This document shows, piece by piece, positions 36,591-47,150 of a DNA stretch of 64,000 nt (positions within the stretch are counted from its first letter, which is position 1; every line of letters starts with the position of its first letter). The stretch lies in NCBI GenBank assembly GCA_021796835.1, contig JAKABO010000001.1:1-64000 (forward strand), read 5' to 3'. The notes below the pieces were generated by a model that was not told where the DNA came from, searched no databases, and was given only the letters and a program-made list of their open reading frames with translations. The position numbers and the translations under genes were made by a program. Source of the stretch: Pseudomonadota bacterium (GTDB lineage Bacteria; Pseudomonadota; Gammaproteobacteria; Burkholderiales; Ferrovaceae).

Positions 36591-36667
36591 AGGCGCGTAG
36601 CTCAGTTGGTTAGAGCACCACCTTGACATGGTGGGGGTCGTTGGTTCGAATCCAATCGCGCCTACCA
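36591..36667 (+). tRNA. tRNA-Val (GAC)
   Basis: A complete 77-base cloverleaf including encoded CCA. The acceptor stem AGGCGCG pairs with CGCGCCT, the D arm is GCTC/GAGC, and the anticodon stem is CCACC/GGTGG with loop TTGACAT. The T arm is GTTGG/CCAAT around TTCGAAT. Anticodon GAC reads GUC and GUU valine codons. Confidence 0.97.
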
Positions 36668-36774
36668 GATTCTTTCGGTTTTATTTACCCCTCTGGTTTT
36701 TTCTGACTCGTCGAATCGGGTATGGGGAACTCTTTGCCCGGTGATGGCTCGAATCCGGTAGAATGTACCGTTCA

Positions 36775-36789
36775 CCTCTCGGTGAGAGG
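36775..36789 (+). other. Short perfect hairpin in the hfq leader
   Basis: CCTCTC and GAGAGG flank a GGT loop, about 45 bases before hfq; the flanking CACC...GGTG adds alternative pairing. A TAGAAT at 36759-36764 may be the hfq -10 box, which would put this hairpin at the 5' end of the transcript. Such an end could protect the mRNA or bind Hfq. Confidence 0.35.
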
Positions 36790-36833
36790 GGCTGTTTCGC
36801 CGACAATACAACCAAACCCTACAAGGAATCATG

Positions 36834-37076
36834 ATGAGCGCCAAAGGGCAACTGTTACAAGACCCGTTCCTGAATGCACTCCGCAAGGAGCATGTCCCCG
36901 TTTCCATCTATCTGGTCAATGGCATCAAGCTGCAAGGACAGGTGGAATCCTTTGATCAATATGTGGTGCTGCTCAAAAATACCACGACCCAAATGGTCTA
37001 CAAGCACGCCATTTCCACAGTCGTCCCGGCGCGGAGCATCACCCTCCACACTCCGGAACCCGGCACCGAAGATTAA
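36834..37076 (+). CDS. hfq: RNA chaperone Hfq
   Basis: An 80-residue Sm-like hexameric protein that pairs small RNAs with mRNAs. The sequence [27 protein letters not shown] covers the N-terminal helix and Sm1. [10 protein letters not shown] and [12 protein letters not shown] complete Sm2 with the YKHA motif. The C-terminal tail is short, as usual outside enterobacteria. Two ATG codons are adjacent; the second has the better distance (six bases) from AAGGA. hflX follows after 4 bp, the standard hfq-hflX-hflK-hflC order. Confidence 0.98.
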   Translation: MSAKGQLLQDPFLNALRKEHVPVSIYLVNGIKLQGQVESFDQYVVLLKNTTTQMVYKHAISTVVPARSITLHTPEPGTED

Positions 37077-37080
37077 CTTC

Positions 37081-38310
37081 ATGACGGATTTGGGCCCACT
37101 TCTGGGTCAGGGGCGTGCCTCTGCGCGTACCAAGGCGGGACAGGGGGGGTTGGAGCGTGTGGCTGAGGCGGTATCAGCCAATGCAGACCGTGCCCTGCTG
37201 GTCCGTCTGGTTCTGGGTCGAGGCCCTGCGGAGTCCTCTCTGGACGAGTTGCAGCGCCTGGCTCAAAGTGCTGGCCTCACGGTGGTGGGCTGGGTGGAGG
37301 GGCGCCGCGAACGCCCAGATTCCGCCACTTTCCTGGGGTCGGGCAAGGTTGAGGAGGTCGCTGGGCGGGTCCAGGCCGAGGCCGTCGGGCTGGTCATCGT
37401 GGACGATGAACTGTCCCCCGTCCAGGAACGCAATCTTGAGCAGCGTCTGGGCTGTCGGGTCATCGACCGGACCAGTTTGATCCTCGACATCTTTGCCCAG
37501 CGCGCGCGCAGCCACACGGGTCAGTTGCAGGTGGAACTGGCCCAGTTGAAGCGTTTGTCCACGCGTCTGGTACGAGGCTGGACGCATCTGGAGCGGCAGA
37601 AGGGAGGAATTGGGCTGCGCGGACCCGGGGAAACCCAACTGGAGACGGACCGCCGTTTGCTGGCAGTGCGCGTCAAAACCCTGCAGTCCCGTCTCGTCAA
37701 GGTGCGCCGCACCGTTCAGTTGCAGCGTCGTGCGCGACAACGGGCCGGGGTGTTGAATGTCTCTCTGGTGGGGTATACCAATGCGGGCAAGTCCACGCTC
37801 TTCAATCGCCTGACTCAGGGAGACAGTTATGTGGCAGATCAGTTGTTTGCCACTCTGGATACCTTGACCCGACGCGTGTACCTTGCGCCGGGTCTGCAGG
37901 TTACGCTCTCCGATACGGTGGGTTTCGTACGCCGTCTGCCCCATACGCTGGTGGATGCATTTCGTGCCACCCTGGAGGAAACCCGGGAGGCGGACCTGCT
38001 GGTGCTGGTGGTGGACCATGCCGACCCCGAACGCGAGGCCCAGATCGAAGCGGTCAACCTCGTGTTGGCGGAGATAGGCGCGGATCAGGTTCCCCAGTTA
38101 CGGGTCTATAACAAGGTGGACTTGCTGGCCCAGGAATGTGGGCGGATAGAACGGGATGCCTGTGGTACAATTTCGGCGGTTTGGGCCAGTGCGCTTACAG
38201 GCGCGGGCCTGAACGAGATCAGGCAGGCTTTTCTGGAACGGTGCCAGTCCCCAGGCAGGCCGGGTGAATTGCCGGTCCTTCAGGAAACACAGGATAGTCA
38301 TGGCACATAA
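37081..38310 (+). CDS. hflX: GTPase HflX
   Basis: A ribosome-associated GTPase that splits stalled or hibernating 70S ribosomes. The 409-residue protein has the N-terminal HflX domain (SGKVEEVAGRV, VIDRTSLILDIFAQRA). The glycine-rich helical region is GGIGLRGPGETQLETDRRLL, and the G domain follows: G1 VGYTNAGKSTLFN, G3 DTVGF and G4 NKVD. ATG 37081 lies 4 bp after hfq. Its last 11 bases overlap the hflK start. Confidence 0.96.
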   Translation: MTDLGPLLGQGRASARTKAGQGGLERVAEAVSANADRALLVRLVLGRGPAESSLDELQRLAQSAGLTVVGWVEGRRERPDSATFLGSGKVEEVAGRVQAEAVGLVIVDDELSPVQERNLEQRLGCRVIDRTSLILDIFAQRARSHTGQLQVELAQLKRLSTRLVRGWTHLERQKGGIGLRGPGETQLETDRRLLAVRVKTLQSRLVKVRRTVQLQRRARQRAGVLNVSLVGYTNAGKSTLFNRLTQGDSYVADQLFATLDTLTRRVYLAPGLQVTLSDTVGFVRRLPHTLVDAFRATLEETREADLLVLVVDHADPEREAQIEAVNLVLAEIGADQVPQLRVYNKVDLLAQECGRIERDACGTISAVWASALTGAGLNEIRQAFLERCQSPGRPGELPVLQETQDSHGT

Positions 38311-39511
38311 ACATTCCCGTTGGTGGATTTTCAATCAGGGCCCGCCCGATCTGGACGAGGTATGGCGGCAGTTTTTGCGTCGTTTCAAAGGGGGTACGGG
38401 GGGGGCGCCGTCTCCCCGTCCCGGCAAGGGAATGCCCTCGGTCTCCTTGCCAACACCCGAACGCATGGCCCTGATCGGCGTGGCGGTAGTGGCAGTCATC
38501 TGGCTGCTGTCAGGGTTTTACATCGTGGATGCGGGGCAGGTGGGCGTCATCCTCCGGTTTGGCAAGTTTCAGGAACTGACCGACCCCGGCCCGCACTGGC
38601 ACCTGCCCTCTCCCATCGAGGCACAGGCCGTGGGGAGTCCACTCAACGTGGCGCAGGTGCGTACCGTGGAACTGGGGTACCGAAATACCCTCAAGTCCAA
38701 GGTGTTGCATGAATCCCTCATGCTGACCGATGACGAGAATATCATCGACAACCAGTATGCCATCCAGTACACCATCAAGGATCCCAAGGAATTTCTGTTC
38801 AATAACCGCAATCCTGATGGAGCCGTGGTCCAGGCCGCTGAAACCGCCATTCGTGAGGTGGTGGGACGCAGCAAGATGGACTATGTGCTGTATGAAGGAC
38901 GTTCCCAGATTGCGGCTGAATCAGAAAAATTGATACAGCAGATCCTCGATCGCTACCATACCGGCATCGCCATCAGCAAGGTCAACATGCAGAATGCCCA
39001 GCCCCCCGAACCCGTTCAGGCGGCTTTTGACGACGCAGTCAAAGCCGGCCAGGACCGTGATCGACAGAATAACGAAGGGCAGGCTTATGCCAACGACGTC
39101 ATCCCCCGCGCACGCGGTGCGGCTTCTCGCCTGAACGAAGAAGCCAAGGCTTACGAGCAGCGCGTCGTGGCCCGGGCCGAAGGCGATGCCAGCCGTTTCA
39201 ATCAGGTATTGGTGCAGTATCTCAAGGCCCCGGAAGTGACCCGTCAGCGCCTCTATCAGGACATGATGCAACAGGTGTTGACCAACACCAGCAAGGTCGT
39301 GGCTGACCAGAAATCAGGGACCGGCCTCCTGTATCTTCCTCTGGACAAATTGATCCAGGCCAGTGCCCTGGCCAATTTGGCGGGCTCCGACTCCGCTGGG
39401 GCGAGTGCCGCGCCAGCGGCGGCAGCCGGAACCCCTCAGGAGATCCCTTCCGAGAATGACTTGCGCGGGCGCGATGCCATGCGCAACCGGGAAAGGGAGG
39501 TCCGACCATGA
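38300..39511 (+). CDS. hflK: FtsH-protease modulator HflK
   Basis: A band-7/SPFH membrane protein that, with HflC, forms a large vault around FtsH. The 403-residue protein has WWIFNQGPPDLDEVWRQF at the N-terminus, one membrane helix (about residues 53-75), then the SPFH domain starting at YIVDAGQVGVILRFG. A coiled coil follows, and an Ala-rich tail ends the protein. ATG 38300 lies inside the hflX end and follows AGGA. The stop overlaps hflC by ATGA, consistent with a stoichiometric HflK-HflC pair. Confidence 0.96.
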   Translation: MAHKHSRWWIFNQGPPDLDEVWRQFLRRFKGGTGGAPSPRPGKGMPSVSLPTPERMALIGVAVVAVIWLLSGFYIVDAGQVGVILRFGKFQELTDPGPHWHLPSPIEAQAVGSPLNVAQVRTVELGYRNTLKSKVLHESLMLTDDENIIDNQYAIQYTIKDPKEFLFNNRNPDGAVVQAAETAIREVVGRSKMDYVLYEGRSQIAAESEKLIQQILDRYHTGIAISKVNMQNAQPPEPVQAAFDDAVKAGQDRDRQNNEGQAYANDVIPRARGAASRLNEEAKAYEQRVVARAEGDASRFNQVLVQYLKAPEVTRQRLYQDMMQQVLTNTSKVVADQKSGTGLLYLPLDKLIQASALANLAGSDSAGASAAPAAAAGTPQEIPSENDLRGRDAMRNREREVRP

Positions 39512-40401
39512 AACAGAATTGGGGCATGGGCATCGTTCTCGTTGCCGGGTTGGTCCTGCTGCTTTCCGGGGCCCTGTATACGGTCAACCAGATTCAGTAT
39601 GCAGTGGTTTTTCAATTGGGCGAGGTGGTGGCCGTCCGGACTCTACCCGGCCTCTACTTCAAATTTCCCTTGATACAGAACGTCCGTTTGTTTGATAACC
39701 GGATCCGTACGCTGGACAACAATGATCCGGAGCGGTTTATCACGGCCGAGAAAAAGCCCCTGCTGGTGGATTATTTCGTCAAGTGGAAAATCGACGATCC
39801 CAAACAGTACTATGTGAGCGTGGGCGGCGATGAACAGCGCGCCAAGATTCGCCTGACCCAAACGATCAATGATGACCTGCGTGCAGCCTTTGCCCAACGC
39901 ACGGTGCACGAGGCGGTATCGGGAGATCGTGAATCGATCATGGAATCCATGCGCCAGCGGGCAGAAAAGGATGCCCAGCAGATCGGGGTACACGTCCTGG
40001 ATGTGCGCATCCGTCGCGTCGAACTGCCGCCGGAGGTGACGGAATCGGTATATCGGCGCATGGAAGCGGAACGCAAGCGGGTGGCCAACGAATTGCGCTC
40101 CACCGGTGCGGGCGAGGCAGAAAAGATTCGGGCCGATGCGGATCGTCAGCGTGAGGTGATTTTGGCGGACGCCTTCCGCACGGCCCAGGAAATCAAGGGG
40201 GGTGGGGATGCCAAAGCGGCTGCCCTGTATAGTGCGGCTTACGGCAAGAACCCCGAGTTCTACGCTTTTTACCGCAGCCTGGAAACCTATCAGCAGGGCT
40301 TCAGGAGCAAGGCGGATGTGTTGGTCCTCGATCCTTCCGCACCCTTTTTTCGCTATTTCAATTCTCCCACCGGGACGGGCTCGGCGCCCCTCAAGCACTG
40401 A
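39508..40401 (+). CDS. hflC: FtsH-protease modulator HflC
   Basis: The partner of HflK, 297 residues. One N-terminal membrane helix (about residues 8-26) is followed by an SPFH domain beginning QIQYAVVFQLGEVV. Helical ERKRVANELRSTGAGEAEKIRADADRQREVIL is characteristic, as is YGKNPEFYAFYRSLETYQ. It acts on the periplasmic side with FtsH to control quality and turnover of membrane proteins. It is followed after 2 bp by a DUF2065 gene, as in other betaproteobacteria. Confidence 0.96.
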   Translation: MKQNWGMGIVLVAGLVLLLSGALYTVNQIQYAVVFQLGEVVAVRTLPGLYFKFPLIQNVRLFDNRIRTLDNNDPERFITAEKKPLLVDYFVKWKIDDPKQYYVSVGGDEQRAKIRLTQTINDDLRAAFAQRTVHEAVSGDRESIMESMRQRAEKDAQQIGVHVLDVRIRRVELPPEVTESVYRRMEAERKRVANELRSTGAGEAEKIRADADRQREVILADAFRTAQEIKGGGDAKAAALYSAAYGKNPEFYAFYRSLETYQQGFRSKADVLVLDPSAPFFRYFNSPTGTGSAPLKH

Positions 40402-40403
40402 CC

Positions 40404-40598
40404 ATGGAAGTGCTGTTGAGAACCTTTGCGCTGGTCCTGGTGCTGGAAGGGATTCTTCCCTTTCTGGTGCCCGAGCGATGGCGTCAAACGGTGATCCGGC
40501 TGAGCCAGATGAGCGACCGTCAGGTTCGTTCCTTCGGTTTTGGCGCAATCGTGCTGGGGGTTGTCCTGTTTCAATGTGTGGTCTGGGTGACGGGTTAG
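40404..40598 (+). CDS. DUF2065 small membrane protein
   Basis: A 64-residue protein with two membrane helices. The first (about residues 5-22, FALVLVLEGILPFLVP) includes the family-typical LEG and P residues. The second is at about 45-62, with QVRSFGFGAIVLGVVLFQ. Family members (YjeT-like) are regularly encoded just after hflC. The function is unknown; the position suggests a membrane-protein quality-control connection. GACC between stop and start leaves no room for its own promoter. Confidence 0.88.
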   Translation: MEVLLRTFALVLVLEGILPFLVPERWRQTVIRLSQMSDRQVRSFGFGAIVLGVVLFQCVVWVTG

Positions 40599-40622
40599 AT
40601 CCCCATTCCAGAAAGGAGAATC

Positions 40623-42914
<2,292 letters not shown>

Positions 42915-42915
<1 letters not shown>

Positions 42916-43124
42916 TGGTCAGGATGACTTCTTCGCTCGACCATGAATTGCGCACCCCCCTGGCGGCGATCCAGGGGTTTGTCGCGCTTCTGCAGGAGGG
43001 AGGGGTGAGTGCTTCCGAGGAGCGGGAATACCTCCTGATGATTGCGCGTTCTGCACAACGGTTGCAGGTGTTGCTGGACCAGAACCGGGCCGTTTTGCGT
43101 CAGATCCAGACAGAGTCGGACTGA
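42915..43124 (+). CDS. Stand-alone histidine-kinase dimerisation/phosphoacceptor (HisKA) domain protein
   Basis: A 69-residue protein consisting of little more than one HisKA hairpin. The H-box SSLDHELRTPLAAIQGF gives H10, followed by a second helix with EEREYLLMIARSAQRLQVLLDQN. No ATPase domain, sensor or membrane helix follows; the next gene is convergent and ends 16 bp away. It overlaps the purA stop by one base, so it should be translated with purA. It may be a phosphotransfer protein, a dimerisation partner for another kinase, or the remnant of a deleted kinase. The intact frame and coupling favour a functional product, but this is inference. Confidence 0.7.
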
Positions 43125-43140
43125 TCGGTTGGGGGGGCGT

Positions 43141-43776
43141 TCAGCGTGCCAGACCCAGTGCGGGAGAGCCTGAGGGAAAATGGCGGGCTTTCGAGATCCA
43201 GCAACGCCACGCATGGTCCTGTATCTGACCGAAAGGGACCGGTTTGGGAAGGATGGGGATGCCCTTGGGGAATTTCGGGTGTTGTGCCACTTCCTGCGGG
43301 TCCAGGCCCGTGACCACCAAAATGCTCATGAAGGTGAGGCTGGGAATGGTGGGAAGGGTATGGAGCATTTCGAACCCATCCATGCCGGGCATGTGCAGAT
43401 CGGTGATGAGGAGGTCGGGGGCGTGTTGTCCCATCTGGACGAGCGCGTCGTAACCGTTGCGTGCCGAGCGCAGGTTTGGTTTCATCGGCCACTGGCGAGC
43501 CTGCGCCAGATACAATGCACGCAAAGTCTCGTCGTCTTCCACGATCAGGATTTCAAAAGGAGCCCCTGTGGCAGTGCCAGACGGGTTTTGTGTCCGTTTC
43601 GAGACCAGGTTTTCCACGGAGGTTCGACAGATTCGACGGTGTCCGCCGTGGGTTTTCCAGGCTTCGAGAATCCCCTGTTCCACCCAGAGCTGGGCCGTAC
43701 GCAGGGAAATTCCCAGTCGTTTGGAGGCTTCACGCGTGGTGCAATAGGATTTCAGAACCCGGTCCTGATGAGACAT
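43141..43776 (-). CDS. Response regulator with N-terminal HTH and C-terminal receiver
   Basis: A 211-residue protein of reversed architecture. Residues 10-58 form a MerR/excisionase-type helix-turn-helix (TTREASKRLGISLRTAQLWV...GGHRRI). A linker follows, then a full receiver domain from about residue 74. The receiver keeps acidic E80-D81, phosphoacceptor D126 in LLITDLHMPGMDG, T156 and K178 in ILPKPV, so it should accept phosphate. It lies downstream of tRNA-Leu on the same strand and faces the HisKA-only gene tail to tail. No complete kinase is adjacent. Confidence 0.85.
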   Translation of the reverse strand: MSHQDRVLKSYCTTREASKRLGISLRTAQLWVEQGILEAWKTHGGHRRICRTSVENLVSKRTQNPSGTATGAPFEILIVEDDETLRALYLAQARQWPMKPNLRSARNGYDALVQMGQHAPDLLITDLHMPGMDGFEMLHTLPTIPSLTFMSILVVTGLDPQEVAQHPKFPKGIPILPKPVPFGQIQDHAWRCWISKARHFPSGSPALGLAR

Positions 43777-43856
43777 TGTGCGAATCTCGCCAAAAACCTG
43801 CAGACCGGCTAAGGTCGATATGTTATAGTTCGCTTCGGGAATTTTCCCATGATTTC

Positions 43857-43943
43857 TGGTGCCGAGAAGAGGACTCGAACCTCCACAGTGTTGCCACCGC
43901 CAGGACCTGAACCTGGTGCGTCTACCAATTTCGCCATCTCGGC
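43857..43943 (-). tRNA. tRNA-Leu (CAG)
   Basis: An 87-base class II tRNA with encoded CCA. Acceptor GCCGAGA pairs with TCTCGGC and the D arm contains GGTAGACGC. The anticodon stem is CCAGG/CCTGG with loop TTCAGGT, giving anticodon CAG. A long variable arm follows, then T arm GAGG...CCTC around TTCGAGT. It reads CUG leucine codons. Confidence 0.96.
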
Positions 43944-43958
43944 CCTACAAGCCCACGC

Positions 43959-43986
43959 ATTCTATAGGATTTATAAACTTTGTCAA
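43959..43986 (-). promoter_or_regulatory. Strong sigma70 promoter of tRNA-Leu, covering the rnr start
   Basis: On the minus strand a perfect TTGACA (43986-43981) and TAGAAT (43964-43959) are 16 bp apart. The predicted start is about nine bases before the tRNA. The -35 element coincides with the first codons of rnr on the other strand. Confidence 0.8.
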
Positions 43987-46184
43987 CCGAAAAATCACTC
44001 CGTGCCCAGGACCCGTTTCTGGAGCGGGAACGAGCCCAATACGACGAGCCCCTGCCCAGTCGTGAATACATTTTACAGATTCTGGAGCGGGAAGGGGTTC
44101 CCCTGACGGTAGAACACCTCGAACGCATGCTGTCCATCCGGAGCCAGGAGAGAGATCCCTTCGGGCGTCGGTTGCGCGCGATGGAACGGGAAGGCCAGTT
44201 GATGCGTAATCGAAAGAATGCGCTATGCCTGCCTGCCAAACTGGATCTGGTGCGGGCGCGGGTGGAAGCACATGCGGAAGGCTTCGGTTTTGCGCTGCGG
44301 GAAGACGGCGGGCCGGATATCTTTCTCAGCCCCAAGGAAATGACGCGGGTCCTGCATGGCGACCGCATCATGGTTCGCCCGGTGGGAACCGATCACCGGG
44401 GTCGTCCCGAAGGCGTGATCGTGGAAGTGCTGGAGCACGTCAATACCCATCTGGTGGCCCGTCTTGCCAGGGAACACGGCGTGCTCTTCGCGGTGGCGGA
44501 GAACCGGCGTATCCATCAGGACATTCTGGTGGCGCCGGGGCAGGAAGGCGGGGCGGAACCTGGGCAGGTGGTGATGGTGGAATTGCTGTCGCAACCCAGT
44601 CGCCAGGCCGAGCCAGTGGCCCGGGTCACGGAAATTCTCGGGCGCTACGCCGACCCGGGCATGGAAGTGGAGATTGCCCTGCGCAAGCATGATTTGCCCC
44701 ATGTCTTCGGGCCTGCGGTGGAAGAGTCGGTGGCCCGGCTGCCCAGTACCGTGATGCCGAATGACCTGGAGGGGCGGGAAGATTTGCGCGCTTTGCCTCT
44801 GGTGACCATCGACGGGGAGACGGCGCGGGATTTCGACGATGCGGTGTATGCCGAACGTCAGGGCGAAGGATTTCGTCTGGTGGTGGCCATTGCGGACGTA
44901 TCGCACTATGTACAACCGGGCGATGTCCTGGATCAGGAAGCCTACTCCCGGGGCAATAGCGTGTATTTTCCGCGCCGGGTCATCCCCATGCTGCCCGAGG
45001 CTCTGAGCAACGGTCTGTGTTCTCTCAATCCCGAGGTGGATCGTTTGTGCATGGTCTGTGACTTGCAGGTTTCCTCTCAGGGGGAAGTGCTGGGGTATCG
45101 TTTTTATCCTGCGGTGATGCATTCCAAGGCGCGTCTTACCTACACTGAAGTGGCGGGCATTCTGGCGCATCCCCAGGCCCCTCCGCCGGCACGGCGCCCC
45201 CTGGTTCCGCATTTACTGGCTTTGGACGGGGTTTTTCGGGCGTTTCTGATTGCCCGTCAGAAACGCGGTGCCATTGATTTTTCCAGCGCAGAAACGCGCA
45301 TGATCTTCGATGACTTTGGCAAGATCGAGAGCATCGAACCGGTGGAGCGCAACGATGCTCATCGCCTGATCGAAGAGTGCATGCTGGCGGCCAATGTTTG
45401 TGCGGCAGACTTCCTGGATCGGCATCACCATGCTACCCTCCTGCGAATTCATGCGGCGCCTGCCCCTGAGCGCGTCCAGGCGGTGCGGGACTTTTTGGGG
45501 GAATTTGGCCTGCACTTGCCCGGTGGCGATAAACCGCGTGCAGCGGACTACGCGCAACTGATCCAGCGCATTGCAGGCCGTCCCGACCAACGCCTGCTCG
45601 AAACCGTCCTGCTGCGTTCCCTGCAACAGGCGCAGTACAGCCCGGAGAAAATCGGTCATTTCGGATTGGCCTACGATGCCTACACGCACTTTACTTCGCC
45701 GATCCGGCGTTATCCCGATCTGCTGGTACACCGTGCCATCCGGGCGGTGCTGGGCGGGGCTACGTACACGCCACGTACGGCCTGGAAGGATATCGGGGTT
45801 CATTGTTCCTATACGGAACGACGGGCCGATGAAGCGACGCGCGAGGTGGAGGGCTGGCTCAAGTGTTTCTTCATGAAGGATCGGGTGGGAGAACTGTTTC
45901 ATGGCTCCATCAGTTCGGTCACGCACTTCGGGTTGTTCGTGGCGCTGGATGAGGTCTATGTGGAAGGATTGGTACACATCTCGGAACTGGGTTCCGACTA
46001 TTTCCATCATGATGAGGTCCGCCATCAGTTGCTGGGTGAACGTACGGGGCAGCGTTATCGTTTGGGCGATCGTCTGCAGGTGCGTCTGGTGCGGGTCGAT
46101 ATGGAAACCCTCAAGATCGATTTCGTGCCGGCAGAGGAAAAAATGCCCCCAGGCAAGCCGACTCGCGCGAAGCGCAAGCGCTGA
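43980..46184 (+). CDS. rnr: Ribonuclease R
   Basis: A processive 3'-5' exoribonuclease that degrades structured RNA. The 734-residue protein has the N-terminal helical/cold-shock region after DPFLERERAQYDEPLPSREYIL. The RNB domain includes TIDGETARDFDDAVYAE with the catalytic aspartates and HFTSPIRRYPDLLVHRAI. The C-terminal S1 domain has GSISSVTHFGLFVALDE, and the tail is basic. The start appears to be TTG 43980: an in-frame TAA lies two codons upstream and the next ATG is inside the domain. The start lies within the divergent tRNA-Leu promoter. Confidence 0.95.
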   Translation: MSTEKSLRAQDPFLERERAQYDEPLPSREYILQILEREGVPLTVEHLERMLSIRSQERDPFGRRLRAMEREGQLMRNRKNALCLPAKLDLVRARVEAHAEGFGFALREDGGPDIFLSPKEMTRVLHGDRIMVRPVGTDHRGRPEGVIVEVLEHVNTHLVARLAREHGVLFAVAENRRIHQDILVAPGQEGGAEPGQVVMVELLSQPSRQAEPVARVTEILGRYADPGMEVEIALRKHDLPHVFGPAVEESVARLPSTVMPNDLEGREDLRALPLVTIDGETARDFDDAVYAERQGEGFRLVVAIADVSHYVQPGDVLDQEAYSRGNSVYFPRRVIPMLPEALSNGLCSLNPEVDRLCMVCDLQVSSQGEVLGYRFYPAVMHSKARLTYTEVAGILAHPQAPPPARRPLVPHLLALDGVFRAFLIARQKRGAIDFSSAETRMIFDDFGKIESIEPVERNDAHRLIEECMLAANVCAADFLDRHHHATLLRIHAAPAPERVQAVRDFLGEFGLHLPGGDKPRAADYAQLIQRIAGRPDQRLLETVLLRSLQQAQYSPEKIGHFGLAYDAYTHFTSPIRRYPDLLVHRAIRAVLGGATYTPRTAWKDIGVHCSYTERRADEATREVEGWLKCFFMKDRVGELFHGSISSVTHFGLFVALDEVYVEGLVHISELGSDYFHHDEVRHQLLGERTGQRYRLGDRLQVRLVRVDMETLKIDFVPAEEKMPPGKPTRAKRKR

Positions 46185-46248
46185 GCGGGAACCCGATGCG
46201 GGGGGCGCTTGAAGTTCTGCCCATGAGGTGGAGGTTAGGGACGGCAGG

Positions 46249-46254
46249 CTATAA
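46249..46254 (+). promoter_or_regulatory. Perfect -10 hexamer upstream of rlmB
   Basis: TATAAT 29 bp before the rlmB start, in the only gap between rnr and rlmB. No good -35 is seen at 16-18 bp (GGTGGA at best), so this is tentative. Confidence 0.35.
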
Positions 46255-46283
46255 TCGACCTTTGGTCGACCCGAGAGAGTGTG

Positions 46284-47063
46284 ATGTCAAAATTTCAGTT
46301 GTTGTACGGTTTTCATGCGTTGACCAGTCGGTTGCGCCATCATCCGGACTCCATCCGTACCCTGTATGTGGATGGCGAGCGTCAGGATGCGCGTTTGCGC
46401 GAGTTTCTCGCCCAGGTCGAGGCAGCGGGTCTTCATCCGCGCATGGTGGCAGGCGAGCGGCTCGACCGCATGGCGGGGACGCGCCGTCATCAGGGCGTGG
46501 TGGCCGAGGTAAGTCCCATTCATGCGACCCTCGATCTCGATACCGTGGTGAGCGAGGCTGGGGCGGACCTTCTGATTCTGGCCCTGGACGGGATCCAGGA
46601 TCCGCATAACCTGGGTGCCTGTCTGCGTGTGGCCGATGCCATGGGGGTGCATGCGGTCGTGGCACCGCGCGACCGTTCCGTTGCCCTGACGGCCACGGCG
46701 GCCAAGGTGGCCTCCGGTGCTGCGGATACCGTGCCTTACCTGACCGTAACCAATCTGGTTCGTACCTTGCGTGATTTGCAGGACCATGGCGTTTGGGTGG
46801 TGGGAACGGATGATCAGGCAGAAACGGATCTGGAAGGGACCGACGTGGGGCAGCCCATGGCGTGGGTACTGGGGGCGGAAGGAAGCGGTTTGCGGCGTCT
46901 GACGCGCGAGGCTTGCGATCAGCGTGTGCGCATTCCCATGCTGGGTTCGGTGGAATCCCTCAATGTTTCGGTGGCAGCAGGGATCTGTCTGTATGAAACG
47001 CGTCGGCGTCGTCTGCGCAGCGACTCATCGGTTCCGGTTGATGCGCCGGGGAAAATGAGATAG
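46284..47063 (+). CDS. rlmB: 23S rRNA (guanosine-2251-2'-O)-methyltransferase RlmB
   Basis: A 259-residue SpoU/TrmH-family enzyme that methylates G2251 in the peptidyl-transferase P loop. The N-terminal substrate-binding domain contains YGFHALTSRL and GTRRHQGVVAEV. The SPOUT domain has ALDGIQDPHNLGACLRVADAMGV, then LGAEGSGLRRLTREACD. The knot is LGSVESLNVSVAAGICLYE. ATG 46284 follows GAGAGAG; a GTG one codon earlier is less likely. It sits after rnr, the usual pairing. Its stop codon overlaps the rpsF promoter. Confidence 0.96.
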   Translation: MSKFQLLYGFHALTSRLRHHPDSIRTLYVDGERQDARLREFLAQVEAAGLHPRMVAGERLDRMAGTRRHQGVVAEVSPIHATLDLDTVVSEAGADLLILALDGIQDPHNLGACLRVADAMGVHAVVAPRDRSVALTATAAKVASGAADTVPYLTVTNLVRTLRDLQDHGVWVVGTDDQAETDLEGTDVGQPMAWVLGAEGSGLRRLTREACDQRVRIPMLGSVESLNVSVAAGICLYETRRRRLRSDSSVPVDAPGKMR

Positions 47064-47066
47064 AAT
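47038..47066 (+). promoter_or_regulatory. Sigma70 promoter of the rpsF operon
   Basis: TTGATG (47038-47043) and TAGAAT (47061-47066) are exactly 17 bp apart. The -10 box contains the rlmB stop. The start near 47073 would leave a leader of about 78 bases before rpsF, which holds two hairpins. Confidence 0.65.
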
Positions 47067-47087
47067 CCAGCCTCCCTCAACCCCTTG

Positions 47088-47131
47088 TCGAAGAACAGTG
47101 AGTGTCTTCGATTGAATCGCTCCAGGCGATT
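47088..47131 (+). promoter_or_regulatory. Two-hairpin leader of the rpsF mRNA
   Basis: Hairpin 1: TCGAAGA (47088-47094) pairs with TCTTCGA (47105-47111) around a ten-base loop. Hairpin 2: AATCGC (47115-47120) pairs with GCGATT (47126-47131) around TCCAG. Both stems are perfect. Leaders of rpsF mRNAs are bound by the S6:S18 complex for autoregulation in many bacteria, so this is a candidate, although I cannot confirm the consensus by eye. Confidence 0.45.
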
Positions 47132-47150
47132 TCATCCATAAGGAGATGTT

